A DNA stretch of 64,000 nucleotides from Streptococcus shenyangsis (GTDB taxonomy: Bacteria > Bacillota > Bacilli > Lactobacillales > Streptococcaceae). A program made the position numbers and the translations under genes. Every line of letters begins with the position of its first letter. Positions within the stretch are counted from its first letter, which is position 1. Where the stretch lies: contig NZ_VFSH01000001.1 in NCBI RefSeq assembly GCF_006385785.1, positions 142,718 through 206,717 on the forward strand, in the 5' to 3' direction. The notes beneath the pieces are model-generated. The model was not told the origin of the DNA. It saw nothing but the letters and a program-made list of their open reading frames with translations, and did not search any database. This document shows, piece after piece, positions 1-8,905 of this stretch.

Positions 1-367
1 CAACAAAGGACCAAAGATAGGCATCAAAAGAGCCATAGTCTTCCTGTAGTCGTAAAAAGGCTTGGGCGTTAGTGCGTGTAGCAAAAATCTTGGCTCTATT
101 TCGAATGATGGATGGATTATCCAGCAAGGCTTCCAATTCAGTGTCGGTCATCTCTGCGACCGCTTGAATTTGATAGCTATGAAAGGCTTCTCGGAAAGCT
201 TGGCGTTTGTTGAGTACCGTTTCCCAAGACAGGCCTGCCTGATAGGTTTCCATACACAACAACTCAAACAATGCTTGGTCATCATGGAGGGGCTGGCCCC
301 ACTCCTCATCATGATAGGCAATGTAGAGCGGATTGGTCATCTTGACCCACGAACAACGTTTTGTCAT
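1..367 (-). CDS. tag: DNA-3-methyladenine glycosylase I (3' part cut by window edge)
   Basis: This base-excision repair enzyme removes 3-methyladenine from alkylated DNA. Only the first 122 codons are present; the reading frame runs off the left edge. The N-terminus reads MTKRCSWVKMTNPLYIAYHD, with the Cys5 and His18 expected of the zinc-binding Tag family and the conserved HDEEWG segment. It starts 9 nt after the ruvA stop codon, so it is very likely the last gene of a mutL-ruvA-tag repair operon, an order known in pneumococcus. The start is the first ATG after ruvA. Identification is firm, although the C-terminal zinc ligands are outside the window. Confidence 0.93.
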   Translation of the reverse strand, partial: MTKRCSWVKMTNPLYIAYHDEEWGQPLHDDQALFELLCMETYQAGLSWETVLNKRQAFREAFHSYQIQAVAEMTDTELEALLDNPSIIRNRAKIFATRTNAQAFLRLQEDYGSFDAYLWSFV

Positions 368-376
368 GCTCTGCTC

Positions 377-970
377 CTATTTGACCAACATTTTAAGGGC
401 AGACTTGATATAGTTCTCAGCTGTATCTGTCGTTCCTTCAAAGAATTTCTTGATTTTCTTGAGCTCAGTTGCCTTGTAGCCTAGCGCCAACATGGCTTCC
501 ATAGCTTCTTCCAATTCTTGGTTTTCAGCGCTAGCTTGCACTGCCACCTTGGCAGGAAGATCATCTCCTGCAACTACTACCTTGCCTTCCAAGTCCAGCA
601 CCATCTGCTGGGCTGTTTTCTTGCCAATTTTAGGGAACTTGGTCAAGTAGGTGATGTTCTTTGTTTCGATGGCTTGAACCAAGCCAGCATTGTCATCAGC
701 AGCAATAATAGCAAGAGCTGATACAGGACCAATCCCAGAGACCGAAATCAGACTAAGAAAGAGCTTTTTCTCATCCTCTGAGCGAAATCCATAAAGCAGA
801 TGGGCGTCCTCACGCACGACCTGATGAACATAAATTTGAGCTTCTTGGTTAACCTGACCTGAATAGGCATAAGGATTGGCCACATGCAAGATATAGCCGA
901 TACCGTTGACTTCAAGAACAATGTATTTGGCAGTGATTTTGGTGATGATTCCTTTTAGATATTCGTACAT
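377..970 (-). CDS. ruvA: Holliday junction branch migration protein RuvA
   Basis: RuvA binds four-way junctions and loads the RuvB helicase during recombination. The 197-residue product has the usual family length. It has an N-terminal OB-fold (about 1-63, [20 protein letters not shown]), two helix-hairpin-helix motifs ([14 protein letters not shown] near 76-90 and [19 protein letters not shown] near 111-129) and a C-terminal three-helix RuvB-binding domain (about 147-197). It follows mutL by 15 nt and precedes tag by 9 nt on the same strand, which implies cotranscription. ruvB is not in the window, as is usual in streptococci where ruvA and ruvB are unlinked. Confidence 0.97.
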   Translation of the reverse strand: MYEYLKGIITKITAKYIVLEVNGIGYILHVANPYAYSGQVNQEAQIYVHQVVREDAHLLYGFRSEDEKKLFLSLISVSGIGPVSALAIIAADDNAGLVQAIETKNITYLTKFPKIGKKTAQQMVLDLEGKVVVAGDDLPAKVAVQASAENQELEEAMEAMLALGYKATELKKIKKFFEGTTDTAENYIKSALKMLVK

Positions 971-985
971 AGTTTTCCTTTTAGT

Positions 986-2935
986 TTAATATTTCCCCAA
1001 CTCACGGAGACTGGTGTGATTTTCCTGAATGCGTCGGAACATCTTTTCCATATCCGACTTGGTAAAATGCACCAAAACAGGACGTCCGTGGGGACAGTTA
1101 TAGGGATTGTCACATTGAGAAAGTTGATAAAGGAGCTGTCTGGCCGAATGATCGTCAATACGATGGTTGGCCTTGATAGACCGTTTGCAGGACATCATAA
1201 TAGCCAGCTCTGCTCGGTATTTCTTGATAGAAACTTCCTTGGTCAAAAGGAGCATGTCGCACATCTCATAGATGCCTGACTCAATCTCCTCCTCTGCCAT
1301 CCAAATAGGATGTTCACGTAAGATGAATTGATTTTCTCCGTACTCTGCTAGAAAGACGCCCACTTCCTCTAAAAGTGCCATTCTTTCCTTGAGACGAAGG
1401 GCATCATCCGCTGGAAATTCAAAGATATAGGGCACTAGGAGTTGCTGCTGGCTCTGGTCAACATTGCCAATGCTTTCACGATACTCCTCGTACTTGACCC
1501 GTTCCTGAGCCGCATGTTGGTCTATGATGTAGAGCCCATCTCGCCCTTGGGCAAAGAGATAGGTTCCATGCATTTGTCCGAAAAATTCCAACTCTGGGAA
1601 GCTGGATGATTCTTCTCGCTCCAGCTTGTCATAGGCCTTATCCAAACTGGCTAAATCTAGCTCTGGATGGTCTAGTTGGTCATAATTAACAGGCTTTCTC
1701 TCTGCAAAATGCAGTTTTGCTGGCTTGGTTAGCTGATCCAAGGTTTCCTTGGCAAATAAAGTCAAATCCTGTCCTTCATCAGTCAATTCTACCTGATAAT
1801 CAGCCACCTCAGCTTGACTAGGTCTTGTCGGATCAGTATTCTCATAGTAGAGCGTATTTTCTTTGAGCGGGAGAATGGTCTGCTCCACCTTTTGACGATT
1901 ACGCACAGTCGATTTGGCAAGATTTTCCAAAGCATCTGGGATCAAGGTTTGTTCCTTGAGACTATTAGAAATAGCTTCTGAGACCAGCGTCATCAGTTCT
2001 TTTTCCTTAGAAATCCGCACCTCTTGCTTGGTTGGATGCACATTGACATCCGCTAGATAAGGGTCGATATGGATGTGAATGACAGCCAGTGGAAAACGTC
2101 CCACCATGAGCTTACTTCCATAGCCGTCTAGAATTGCACGGTTAAGCAAAAAGTTCTTGATATAACGGCCATTGATGAAGAGACTGATATAGTTACGGTT
2201 GGCTCGAGTTAACTCAGGCAAGGACACAAAGCCAGAAATTTCGAAATCAAGGTCAGAATTCTCAATTTCAATCATCTTCTTTGCACTCGCCAAACCGTAA
2301 ATCCCTGCGATTGCTTGGCGCAGTTGACCAGTCCCAGCTGTCCGCGTCATTTCCTTACCATCACTAATCAAGCTAAAAGAAATCTCATGATGGGCCAAGC
2401 CCAGACGGTTGACAATATCAATGATATGAGACAACTCTGCTTGCTGGCTCTTCATATACTTGAGGCGGGCAGGCGTATTGAAAAAGAGATCCTCCACACA
2501 AACCTTGGTTCCCACAGGACTAGTCGCTGGGATGACTTCTTCAACTTCTCCCCCACGCGCGACTAACTTGGTTCCGTGACTTGCGCCCTCAACTGCTGTC
2601 AAAAGAGTTAAAACGCTGACGGATGCGATAGAAGGCAGAGCTTCACCACGAAAACCAAGCGTGCGAATTCGAAAGAGGTCTGCTTGATTTTTTATCTTAC
2701 TGGTCGCATGACGACGCAGAGCCAATCCCACCTCATCGTGGGCAATTCCATGACCATTATCTGTGATTTGAATTTTCTTGAGACCTGCTTCCTCAATCTC
2801 AATGATAATCTGACTAGAACCCGCGTCAATGGCGTTTTCTACCAGCTCCTTAACAACGCTAGCTGGACGCTCGATAACCTCTCCAGCGGCAATCTGGTTT
2901 GCCAGCACCTCTGGTAATTCAATAATATGAGACAT
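986..2935 (-). CDS. mutL: DNA mismatch repair protein MutL (HexB)
   Basis: MutL is the ATPase that couples mismatch recognition by MutS (HexA) to strand incision; in pneumococcus it is called HexB. The 649-residue protein has the GHKL ATPase start ([20 protein letters not shown], with NAIDAG and DNGHGI motifs), the GFRGEAL lid region, and a transducer domain to about residue 330. A variable linker follows, then a C-terminal dimerisation domain. The C-terminal domain carries [13 protein letters not shown], the metal-binding signature of endonuclease-type MutL, plus the [13 protein letters not shown] and [11 protein letters not shown] motifs. It therefore belongs to the nicking MutL class rather than the E. 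coli type. The start at 2935 follows a plausible purine-rich ribosome site. It heads the repair operon with ruvA and tag. Confidence 0.97.
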   Translation of the reverse strand: MSHIIELPEVLANQIAAGEVIERPASVVKELVENAIDAGSSQIIIEIEEAGLKKIQITDNGHGIAHDEVGLALRRHATSKIKNQADLFRIRTLGFRGEALPSIASVSVLTLLTAVEGASHGTKLVARGGEVEEVIPATSPVGTKVCVEDLFFNTPARLKYMKSQQAELSHIIDIVNRLGLAHHEISFSLISDGKEMTRTAGTGQLRQAIAGIYGLASAKKMIEIENSDLDFEISGFVSLPELTRANRNYISLFINGRYIKNFLLNRAILDGYGSKLMVGRFPLAVIHIHIDPYLADVNVHPTKQEVRISKEKELMTLVSEAISNSLKEQTLIPDALENLAKSTVRNRQKVEQTILPLKENTLYYENTDPTRPSQAEVADYQVELTDEGQDLTLFAKETLDQLTKPAKLHFAERKPVNYDQLDHPELDLASLDKAYDKLEREESSSFPELEFFGQMHGTYLFAQGRDGLYIIDQHAAQERVKYEEYRESIGNVDQSQQQLLVPYIFEFPADDALRLKERMALLEEVGVFLAEYGENQFILREHPIWMAEEEIESGIYEMCDMLLLTKEVSIKKYRAELAIMMSCKRSIKANHRIDDHSARQLLYQLSQCDNPYNCPHGRPVLVHFTKSDMEKMFRRIQENHTSLRELGKY

Positions 2936-2982
2936 CTTTCAGCCCCTTTCCGTATCTATTTTCCTAGAAATTGATTAGTGCT

Positions 2983-2991
2983 ATTATACCA
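2983..2991 (-). promoter_or_regulatory. Extended -10 promoter for mutL-ruvA-tag
   Basis: Read on the minus strand this is TGGTATAAT, a perfect TATAAT preceded by the extended -10 TGn, 48 nt upstream of the mutL ATG. No good -35 hexamer is visible, as is common with extended -10 promoters. It is the only strong candidate in the gap. Confidence 0.65.
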
Positions 2992-3058
2992 TATTTCAGA
3001 TGGGACAGAGAAACAAGCACCACATAGAAGCCAAATCCCTCCACATAGACAAAGTCCC

Positions 3059-3087
3059 TTGCCAGGTGTCGTAAAATAGTGTTTAAT
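3059..3087 (+). promoter_or_regulatory. Sigma-A promoter candidate for the LytTR/DUF3021 pair
   Basis: TTGCCA (3059-3064) and TTTAAT (3082-3087) are separated by 17 nt, about 55 nt ahead of the likely LytTR start codon. Each hexamer deviates by one base from consensus. The spacing is ideal, but the call rests on sequence match alone. Confidence 0.45.
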
Positions 3088-3141
3088 AAAGGTATACAAG
3101 AAGTGATCACAATTTTGTATGAAAAACAAGGAGAGAAATTT

Positions 3142-3582
3142 ATGAAAGTAGAACTACAGATTAGTGAAACTTACGAAGAGGAAAAGCTGATTGTTCAAGC
3201 ACCTCAGCCGACAGATAAAATCCAGAAAGTCATCGAGTTCGCAGAAAATCTGGATCTAACAGAAAAAATCAAAGGGAAAATCGATAATCAGGTCTATCTA
3301 GTTAAGGTTGGCAAGATTCAACGCTTCTATATCGAGAATCGGAAGGTTCTAGCAGAAACCGCGAGTCAGACCTACAGCATTGATTTGCGACTCTATCAGG
3401 TCCTTGAAATTCTGCCAACCAATTTTATCCAAATTTCCCAATCAGAAATCATCAATATCGATTCCATCTCTCATCTCAAGCTCACCCCCAACGGCCTAGT
3501 AGAAATTTTCTTGAAAAACGAAAGCTTCACCTACTCTTCACGCCGTTATCTAAAAACCATCAAGGAGAAATTAGAACTATGA
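3142..3582 (+). CDS. LytTR-type DNA-binding transcriptional regulator
   Basis: This is a 146-residue regulator with a C-terminal LytTR DNA-binding domain (about 45-146, including FIQISQSEIINIDSISHL and the terminal RRYLKTIKEKL helix) and no receiver domain. Proteins of this layout are usually paired with a membrane partner that inhibits or anchors them. Here the partner is the DUF3021 protein, whose ATG overlaps this stop codon by 4 nt. The start at 3142 is preferred over an upstream in-frame codon at 3079 because an AAGGAG ribosome site lies 8-9 nt ahead of it. Its target genes cannot be read from the sequence. It is likely self-regulated, as in other LytTR/DUF3021 pairs. Confidence 0.85.
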   Translation: MKVELQISETYEEEKLIVQAPQPTDKIQKVIEFAENLDLTEKIKGKIDNQVYLVKVGKIQRFYIENRKVLAETASQTYSIDLRLYQVLEILPTNFIQISQSEIINIDSISHLKLTPNGLVEIFLKNESFTYSSRRYLKTIKEKLEL

Positions 3583-4037
3583 AAAAACAAATCTTCCACG
3601 ACGCAGCTACTGGTGTCCTCATCGGTCTCATCCTCTCTATCATCTTTTCACTCATTTATGCACCAAGTACCTACGCCCCGTTAAGTCCCGACTCTCTCAT
3701 CGGACAAGTGATGACTCAACATCAAGTTCACGGTGCCTTGGTCTTGCTCTACTGCACACTGATCTGGGCAGCCATCGGTATTCTCTTCAACTTTGGCAAG
3801 CGATTATTCAGTCGTGACTGGAGCTTGCTCCGTGCAACTCTGACCCATTTCTTCCTTATGCTAGTAGGATTTATCCCATTAGCAACCCTAGCAGGTTGGT
3901 TCCCCTTCCACTGGATTTTCTATCTCCAACTCATTATCGAGTTTGCGATTGTCTACCTCATCATTTGGACTATTTCCTATAAAAGAGCATCAAAAAAAGT
4001 AGACCATATCAATCAACTCTTGGAGCATAGAAAGTAG
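3579..4037 (+). CDS. DUF3021 family membrane protein, partner of the LytTR regulator
   Basis: A 152-residue integral membrane protein with four predicted hydrophobic helices (near 10-30, 48-70, 85-108 and 112-135) and a basic, polar C-terminal tail. The length and helix pattern fit DUF3021, whose members are almost always encoded after a small LytTR regulator. The ATGA overlap with the upstream gene indicates translational coupling. By family precedent it holds the regulator inactive at the membrane, possibly responding to envelope or growth conditions. That role is inference; no ligand site is recognisable. Confidence 0.82.
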   Translation: MKKQIFHDAATGVLIGLILSIIFSLIYAPSTYAPLSPDSLIGQVMTQHQVHGALVLLYCTLIWAAIGILFNFGKRLFSRDWSLLRATLTHFFLMLVGFIPLATLAGWFPFHWIFYLQLIIEFAIVYLIIWTISYKRASKKVDHINQLLEHRK

Positions 4038-4053
4038 GAACTACCTAGGATAA

Positions 4054-4078
4054 ATAAAAAGTCAAGCCGAAGCTTAAC
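4054..4078 (-). terminator. Rho-independent terminator of nrdI
   Basis: On the minus strand GTTAAGC-TTCG-GCTTGAC forms a 7-bp stem with one mismatch and a TTCG tetraloop, followed by TTTTTATTTAT. The nrdI stop codon lies inside the stem. Confidence 0.75.
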
Positions 4079-4538
4079 TTTCCAACTCATACAAATCTGC
4101 AATAATAGCTGCGACACGTTTGATATCTTCCAGCATGCCTCGCATTTCAAAGTCAGCCAAGACAGGGAAACCAAAGCGTTGGCTGTATTGCTTGGCTGTC
4201 AGGCAGTATTGGTTATTAAAGTTACGATTTCCTGAACCAACCACACCAAAACACTTACTAGCATTGTCACCATAGGCGATAAAATCCCCCACTGGTGTCG
4301 TCAAGATCTCGACATCTCCGTTATCAAGGCCATTCCCACCTTCTAGGTAGGTCGGTAGAAAGGCGATGTAAGGGTGGTCCATTTCATAGAAATCGTGACC
4401 TTCCTTGATCAAATCCTTAATATGAATCTTTTGAACCTCAATTCCCTCGTACTGGGACAAGAGATAGTCTTTCAAGCGCGTCACAAAACTCTCAGTATTG
4501 CCACTCAGACTGATATAGACTAAAGAAATTGTCTTCAT
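4074..4538 (-). CDS. nrdI: NrdI-like flavodoxin
   Basis: NrdI is a small FMN protein that supplies the oxidant for assembling the manganese-tyrosyl cofactor of class Ib ribonucleotide reductase (NrdF). The 154-residue product starts with SLVYISLSGNTESFV, the flavodoxin-type phosphate-binding loop, and has the GDNASKCFGVVGSGNRNFNNQ stretch typical of NrdI around the flavin ring. A GGAGGT ribosome site precedes the ATG. It stands alone between two terminators, away from nrdE/nrdF, as in pneumococcus. This could be a stand-alone NrdI paralogue rather than the one dedicated to the reductase operon. Confidence 0.9.
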   Translation of the reverse strand: MKTISLVYISLSGNTESFVTRLKDYLLSQYEGIEVQKIHIKDLIKEGHDFYEMDHPYIAFLPTYLEGGNGLDNGDVEILTTPVGDFIAYGDNASKCFGVVGSGNRNFNNQYCLTAKQYSQRFGFPVLADFEMRGMLEDIKRVAAIIADLYELES

Positions 4539-4567
4539 ATTTTACCTCCATAATTTTATCTATAATC

Positions 4568-4608
4568 GAAAAATAACTACCAAGATTGTAACTTGATAGT
4601 TATTTTTT
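4568..4608 (-). terminator. Terminator of the small membrane gene (probably bidirectional)
   Basis: Two long arms, AAAAATAACTA-C-CAAG and CTTG-A-TAGTTATTTTT, pair around a 7-nt loop. The stem is A/T-rich at its base, so both strands have a T-tract. It sits 9 nt past the stop of the upstream minus-strand gene. Confidence 0.7.
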
Positions 4609-4616
4609 GTCAATAC

Positions 4617-5150
4617 TTAGGCAAACTCTCCTGTTTCCTCTTCTTCAGCCAAGGCTTTTTGTTGACGCCACATCTTATAGAAGACAAGGGCTAGGAAAAG
4701 AACATTGATGACGATAGAGAAAATGCTAACGGCTTGTGAAATAACACTTATCCCTAAACGCATGGTCTCATCGTGAACTAACTGCACAGCGTCTTGTAAA
4801 GTCACATAGCTATAAATCGAACCAATAATGGCTAGCAAAACATAGCCGACATAAGTATAGTTTGCATATTGTAAATTCTTACGAATAAGGAATACAATCG
4901 CTACTACCACTAAAATAGCAGATAACACAATCAAGGCCATATTAAAAATAGAATGAGTTGATTCTGCTACTCTATAGCTGTAATTAAGCTGGTCTTCTAA
5001 TTGCTGAGCACTAATCCCTTCAATAGTTTTCTGACTCGCACGAAAGGCTTCTTTGCTAGGCAAGGGACTCAACATTCCAAATAGAGACGCAGCTGAAATC
5101 AGAGCAGACAAGATTAGCAAGACCCATAGATAAATCGGTTTCTTTTTCAT
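4617..5150 (-). CDS. Uncharacterised membrane protein next to TCS07
   Basis: A 177-residue protein of unknown function. It has an N-terminal helix (about 6-26), a polar extracytoplasmic segment (27-65), and three further hydrophobic helices (near 70-90, 100-118 and 135-160), ending in an acidic tail (EEEETGEFA). The start at 5150 is chosen because AGGAGG lies 7 nt upstream; longer in-frame starts have no ribosome site. It follows the response-regulator gene but has its own strong promoter. The same neighbour is found beside TCS07 in pneumococcus, but no role is known to me. Confidence 0.75.
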   Translation of the reverse strand: MKKKPIYLWVLLILSALISAASLFGMLSPLPSKEAFRASQKTIEGISAQQLEDQLNYSYRVAESTHSIFNMALIVLSAILVVVAIVFLIRKNLQYANYTYVGYVLLAIIGSIYSYVTLQDAVQLVHDETMRLGISVISQAVSIFSIVINVLFLALVFYKMWRQQKALAEEEETGEFA

Positions 5151-5178
5151 GATAGAACCTCCTGATATTATTATTGAT

Positions 5179-5207
5179 ATTATAGCACCTTTTGTAAGGG
5201 AATACAA
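5179..5207 (-). promoter_or_regulatory. Sigma-A promoter of the 4617-5150 gene
   Basis: On the minus strand TTGTAT (5202-5207) and a perfect TATAAT (5179-5184) are spaced by 17 nt. The start codon is 29 nt downstream of the -10 element. Confidence 0.72.
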
Positions 5208-5210
5208 ATC

Positions 5211-6497
5211 TTATAGTATAGTTTCTACCTGTTTTCGGTAGGCTTTTGGCGATTTTCCGCACAATTTTCGGAACACTTTATAGAAATATCCCACGTTACT
5301 GTAACCAACAGCATAACAAATATCTTCGATACTGTCACTAGTCGAAAGCAAGAGTTGTTGGGCAGCCTTAATGCGTTGTTTGTTTAGTAACTCTGCGAAA
5401 GTCGAATTGGTTTCTCGCTTAATCAACTGACCTAGATAGACAGGATTGATAAAAAGATCCTTACTGATATCCTTGAGCGAAAGTTCTTTCTGATAATCAC
5501 GCCCAATAACTTCCAGTACACTGACCACATTTTCATTCATGCGATATTGCCCAAAAAATCGGGTCAGAGTTTCCTTAATATAAGGAACCAATTCATCAAA
5601 GGATTGAATAGCATGAATGGTTTTGACGATATCCGTCATATCATCAGCTTTTAGATGTTCAAACAAGTGAAAAACATCCATGACAAACTGGATAAAAAGC
5701 TGTTTGGTAATCGGAACACGGGGTGTATTTTCAAGAACCACCTTCTCCAAGAGGTTTAACTCTTCTACGATTTGGTTGAGATCCCCCTGAATGATAACCC
5801 TATAAATCGGTTCGTAATAGGCAAAGAGACTCTGAGACTGTTTTAAATTTACAGAACCGTAAAAGAGGGCTTTCTCAGCATTCAGCTTCCAGCGTTCAAA
5901 GTGTTCTTGATAAGGAGCTTCAAAGGGAGTAACGACTAAACCATCTAGGGGTTGATCAGAAATAAAAATCTGCCAATCTTGTCCTAACACATAGTAGGGA
6001 ATGGTGAAAGAGCCTTGTTTTTCCTTGGATAGGCCTATCCACCAATTCTCCTTACCACCTAAATAACTAACAAATCCAGCCTCATCTAAATCTTGACTGA
6101 GGGTCTGACTTTTCTTTCCTCTCTCGCCGAGCTGACCTGCAATCTTCTCCAGCAGATTTCCCAACTCTACCTTATCAACAGGCTTGACCAAATAGTCCAC
6201 CACACTAAGGTTCATTGCTCTTTTTACATAATCAAACTCCTGATAACCTGAGAGCAGGATATAGGCAGCTTCAGGTAAAATTTCTTTCATCTCCCGAATC
6301 ATATCAAGCCCTGTTTTGTCAGGCATATTGACATCGGAAATGACCACATCGACGGGATTGTTCTGAACATATTCTAATGCTTCATCGGCATGACTGGCTG
6401 TTGCGACGACCTCCATATCCCACTTATCAAAGGGAATCAAACGTTTCAGACCTTCTGTCACCATGTACTCATCATCTACTAATAATACTTTATACAT
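5211..6497 (-). CDS. AraC-type response regulator of two-component system 07
   Basis: This 428-residue regulator has an N-terminal receiver domain (about 1-120). The acidic pocket is D8/D9, the likely phosphorylation site is D55 (ISDVNMPD), and the conserved lysine lies in LVKPVDK. A poorly conserved middle region is followed by an AraC/XylS double helix-turn-helix (about 330-425, ending YFYKVFRKLCGKSPKAYRKQ). It corresponds to the YesN-like RR07 of pneumococcus. It follows its kinase by 11 nt in a DUF624-kinase-regulator operon. Pneumococcal TCS07 has been reported to control host-glycan catabolism, and N-glycan genes lie at 48-61 kb here. The direct operator is not identifiable by eye. Confidence 0.92.
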   Translation of the reverse strand: MYKVLLVDDEYMVTEGLKRLIPFDKWDMEVVATASHADEALEYVQNNPVDVVISDVNMPDKTGLDMIREMKEILPEAAYILLSGYQEFDYVKRAMNLSVVDYLVKPVDKVELGNLLEKIAGQLGERGKKSQTLSQDLDEAGFVSYLGGKENWWIGLSKEKQGSFTIPYYVLGQDWQIFISDQPLDGLVVTPFEAPYQEHFERWKLNAEKALFYGSVNLKQSQSLFAYYEPIYRVIIQGDLNQIVEELNLLEKVVLENTPRVPITKQLFIQFVMDVFHLFEHLKADDMTDIVKTIHAIQSFDELVPYIKETLTRFFGQYRMNENVVSVLEVIGRDYQKELSLKDISKDLFINPVYLGQLIKRETNSTFAELLNKQRIKAAQQLLLSTSDSIEDICYAVGYSNVGYFYKVFRKLCGKSPKAYRKQVETIL

Positions 6498-6508
6498 TTT
6501 CTCCCTTT

Positions 6509-8155
6509 CTACTCATCTTGAATTGTAATACGATACTGAACACCTGCTTGCTCTGCAGAATCTATAGTAATAGCATAGCGATCCCCAAAATAGAGCACAA
6601 AACGCTCATGGACATTGACAATCCCGATAGACTGCCTTTGGGCACTGTAGCTAGCTTGGTGTTCAAAATGTCTCTGACTTAATTTTTTTCGAAGATTTGT
6701 CATCTTTTCAGACGACATACCACGACCATTATCGACCACCAAAATTTCCACAAAACCATCTCGTTTAAGAGCTTTAATGCTAATCACATTATCTGTCCGT
6801 CTATGGTCAACACCATGAGCGAAATAATTTTCTACCAGCGGTTGCAAAGTAAACTTAGGAATCTTCATATTCTCTAACTCTGGGTCTATCTTGAAACCAT
6901 AGGCAATAGATTTAGGATAGCGAACCATGCAAAGATAACTATATTTACGGCAAAATTCTAATTCCTGTTTGAGGAGGGTTTCTCTTTCATCAGAAATATT
7001 GTTACGCAAGAGACTACTGAACTCATAAATGATATCTGCCAACTCATCTTGACTCTGCATGACTGCGTACATACGTAAAAATTCCAGCGTATTATACATA
7101 AAATGAGGATTGATTTGAGCTTGTAGGGCTCGCATATTGGCATCTTTTTGACTAAGCTCTAACTGGTAAATATCATGGATGTTCTTTTCCAAGCGATCCA
7201 ACATATCATTGGTCGTCTCCGCGATCAGGAGCAATTCCTGATCCTTTTCAAGCGTATCAATGCGAAGACCTTCTTCCCCTTGAGCAATAGCTTGGATGGA
7301 ATCCACCAAATCCACTACCTGCTTTTGATAATTAGCAAAGGTCTGCCTCAAAGTCAGATAAAGAATAACAATAAAAAGAAGGCTCAAGCCCACAATCAAA
7401 GAAGAGCTAGTCACTGTTCCTTGTAAAACAAAGTTTTTGGGAACTGCCACCTGAACCTGATAGCCATGAGAGGTCACACCAACAAACCAGTTCTCATGCT
7501 CCCTATTGACCCTCTCACCAATATGAAAAATCTCCGTATCAAAAGGCGATGTCACAGTCACAGCCATCGGGATATGACCTCGGGTATTGTCCACAGCATG
7601 GTATAAGATTTCTGGATCCAAGGAGATATAAACAACCCCTATCGATTGATCCGTCGCTGGGTCTAAAATAGGCACTCCAAAACTATTGGCCTCTGGTTTA
7701 AAGTCTTCCGCAAGTACCGTATGACCACCTCTCTCATTTCTGCTCGAAACATAAACTTCTTTAAAGTCCTGCAAGACGATTGCAACACCCGTTATATAGT
7801 CATTTTGGACATAAAGATCATCAATATTTTCATACAGAGAAATAGAAGTTGACGAAGCTGCTTGATGCTCCAACAACCAATAAAAATACTCAGAAGTTGA
7901 CAGGCTAAAGTACTTATAAACCCCTTGTATCCGGTCTTGATTGGCTACTAAATCTTGAGCTAGCTGAGCTGACTCGCGATAATAATATTCCACCTCTTCG
8001 ACTGTTCGAGTAGTTACACGCTGGGCTACTCTTTGAGCTTCCTTTTCCCGTGAATCCCAGTCAGCGTAAGAAAGTAAGATTGCAAAACTCGCAATAATAA
8101 TGATCATAACTGAACTATAGGTTCGCAGAAGCGTATGTAGCCAAAACTGCTTCAT
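6509..8155 (-). CDS. Sensor histidine kinase of two-component system 07 (YesM type)
   Basis: A 548-residue membrane kinase of the His_kinase/YesM family. It has TM1 near 8-28, a large extracellular sensor region, TM2 (SSLIVGLSLLFIVILYLTLR), a HAMP linker, and the phosphoacceptor segment RALQAQINPHFMYNTLEF. The GHKL ATPase domain has PLVENYFAHGVD (N box) and VVDNGRGMS (G box). The start is taken at 8155, just after the stop of the DUF624 gene; in-frame ATGs at 8179 and 8191 would overlap that gene and cannot be excluded, because no start has a strong ribosome site. The extracellular domain probably senses a glycan-related ligand, an inference from the regulon known in pneumococcus. Confidence 0.92.
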   Translation of the reverse strand: MKQFWLHTLLRTYSSVMIIIIASFAILLSYADWDSREKEAQRVAQRVTTRTVEEVEYYYRESAQLAQDLVANQDRIQGVYKYFSLSTSEYFYWLLEHQAASSTSISLYENIDDLYVQNDYITGVAIVLQDFKEVYVSSRNERGGHTVLAEDFKPEANSFGVPILDPATDQSIGVVYISLDPEILYHAVDNTRGHIPMAVTVTSPFDTEIFHIGERVNREHENWFVGVTSHGYQVQVAVPKNFVLQGTVTSSSLIVGLSLLFIVILYLTLRQTFANYQKQVVDLVDSIQAIAQGEEGLRIDTLEKDQELLLIAETTNDMLDRLEKNIHDIYQLELSQKDANMRALQAQINPHFMYNTLEFLRMYAVMQSQDELADIIYEFSSLLRNNISDERETLLKQELEFCRKYSYLCMVRYPKSIAYGFKIDPELENMKIPKFTLQPLVENYFAHGVDHRRTDNVISIKALKRDGFVEILVVDNGRGMSSEKMTNLRKKLSQRHFEHQASYSAQRQSIGIVNVHERFVLYFGDRYAITIDSAEQAGVQYRITIQDE

Positions 8156-8156
8156 T

Positions 8157-8771
8157 CTATTTTGTCGCCAATTTTTCATGGATGCTTTCATAGACCGGTT
8201 CCAACATATCACTGATAAAGAAATGCCACATCCCAATTCCTACAAAGAAGAGAAGAGCAGGCATATAATAACCAATTGCCACAAGTAGCACTGTCCCAAG
8301 AAGAACCTTGACCACAGCTGCTAGGCTCATAAAGATGCCAATCAAGGATAGTTTGAGACTATTTCGATAGGACAAGTCAAAATAAACTTGTAGTTTCAAA
8401 GATACTGTATAGGCCAAAAAGATCAGGGCAACTACTAGAACATTCAAAAAGGTCGCAATCAAATGAACAATAGTCTGATGAGGCAATTGCACCAAGAGAT
8501 ACAAGCCATAAACCAAAACTAGATCCACTCCTAGAAAGCTATAGAAAATCAGGTTGCTTGATACAAAATTTTGCTTATAAAGAGACCAAGCCTCCTTCAA
8601 ACTGTATTCCCGAAAGCTATAACCATGTTCTGCATACAAGCTCATCAAGGTGGCACTAGCCGGCGCTAGACCAAGAATAATCCCTCCTGCCAATGTTAAT
8701 ATCCAAAAGAAGGCTGTCGCAATCATCCCTAAAAAGAAACGATTAAAGACAAAGTCTAAAAATCTCCCCAT
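8157..8771 (-). CDS. DUF624 (YesL-like) membrane protein, first gene of the TCS07 operon
   Basis: A 204-residue protein with about five hydrophobic helices, starting MGRFLDFVFNRFFLGMIA and containing GGIILGLAPASATLMSLY, typical of DUF624/YesL. YesL-type genes are commonly linked to carbohydrate-responsive YesM/YesN two-component systems. The kinase gene begins 1 nt after this stop codon, so the three genes form an operon behind the promoter at 8801-8809. The biochemical role is unknown; it may modulate the kinase or be part of a transport-related complex. The ribosome site GGGGGAT is weak but appropriately placed. Confidence 0.85.
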   Translation of the reverse strand: MGRFLDFVFNRFFLGMIATAFFWILTLAGGIILGLAPASATLMSLYAEHGYSFREYSLKEAWSLYKQNFVSSNLIFYSFLGVDLVLVYGLYLLVQLPHQTIVHLIATFLNVLVVALIFLAYTVSLKLQVYFDLSYRNSLKLSLIGIFMSLAAVVKVLLGTVLLVAIGYYMPALLFFVGIGMWHFFISDMLEPVYESIHEKLATK

Positions 8772-8800
8772 GATATCCCCCTAAAAATAACTATGAAACT

Positions 8801-8809
8801 ATTATAGCA
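8801..8809 (-). promoter_or_regulatory. Extended -10 promoter of the TCS07 operon
   Basis: On the minus strand TGCTATAAT is a perfect extended -10 lying 29 nt upstream of the DUF624 start. The region where a -35 would lie is occupied by the cre-like palindrome at 8811-8828. Confidence 0.7.
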
Positions 8810-8810
8810 T

Positions 8811-8828
8811 ATTTCAAGCGTTTTCAAA
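8811..8828. promoter_or_regulatory. CcpA-binding cre-like site overlapping the TCS07 promoter
   Basis: The + strand reads ATTTCAAGCGTTTTCAAA. Compared with the streptococcal cre consensus WWTGNAARCGNWWWCAWW, 17 of 18 positions match (G replaced by T at position 4). It lies directly upstream of the -10 element, where CcpA binding would block RNA polymerase. This predicts repression of the two-component system when glucose is plentiful. Confidence 0.6.
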
Positions 8829-8843
8829 CACATAGACTATCCA

Positions 8844-8872
8844 TTTACAATCCCACCAAACCGTGGTACAAT
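8844..8872 (+). promoter_or_regulatory. Sigma-A promoter of the S-component gene
   Basis: TTTACA (8844-8849) and TACAAT (8867-8872) are separated by exactly 17 nt, with the ATG 33 nt downstream of the -10 element. Each hexamer has one deviation. Confidence 0.65.
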
Positions 8873-8905
8873 GAGAATTGTGAGAAAATTATCAGGAGAC
8901 AATTC

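Noticed and set aside
1016..1279. Plus-strand ORF within mutL
   Set aside because: It is a shadow of the real coding frame, with no ribosome site and no recognisable motif. The same applies to most overlapping frames elsewhere in the window.
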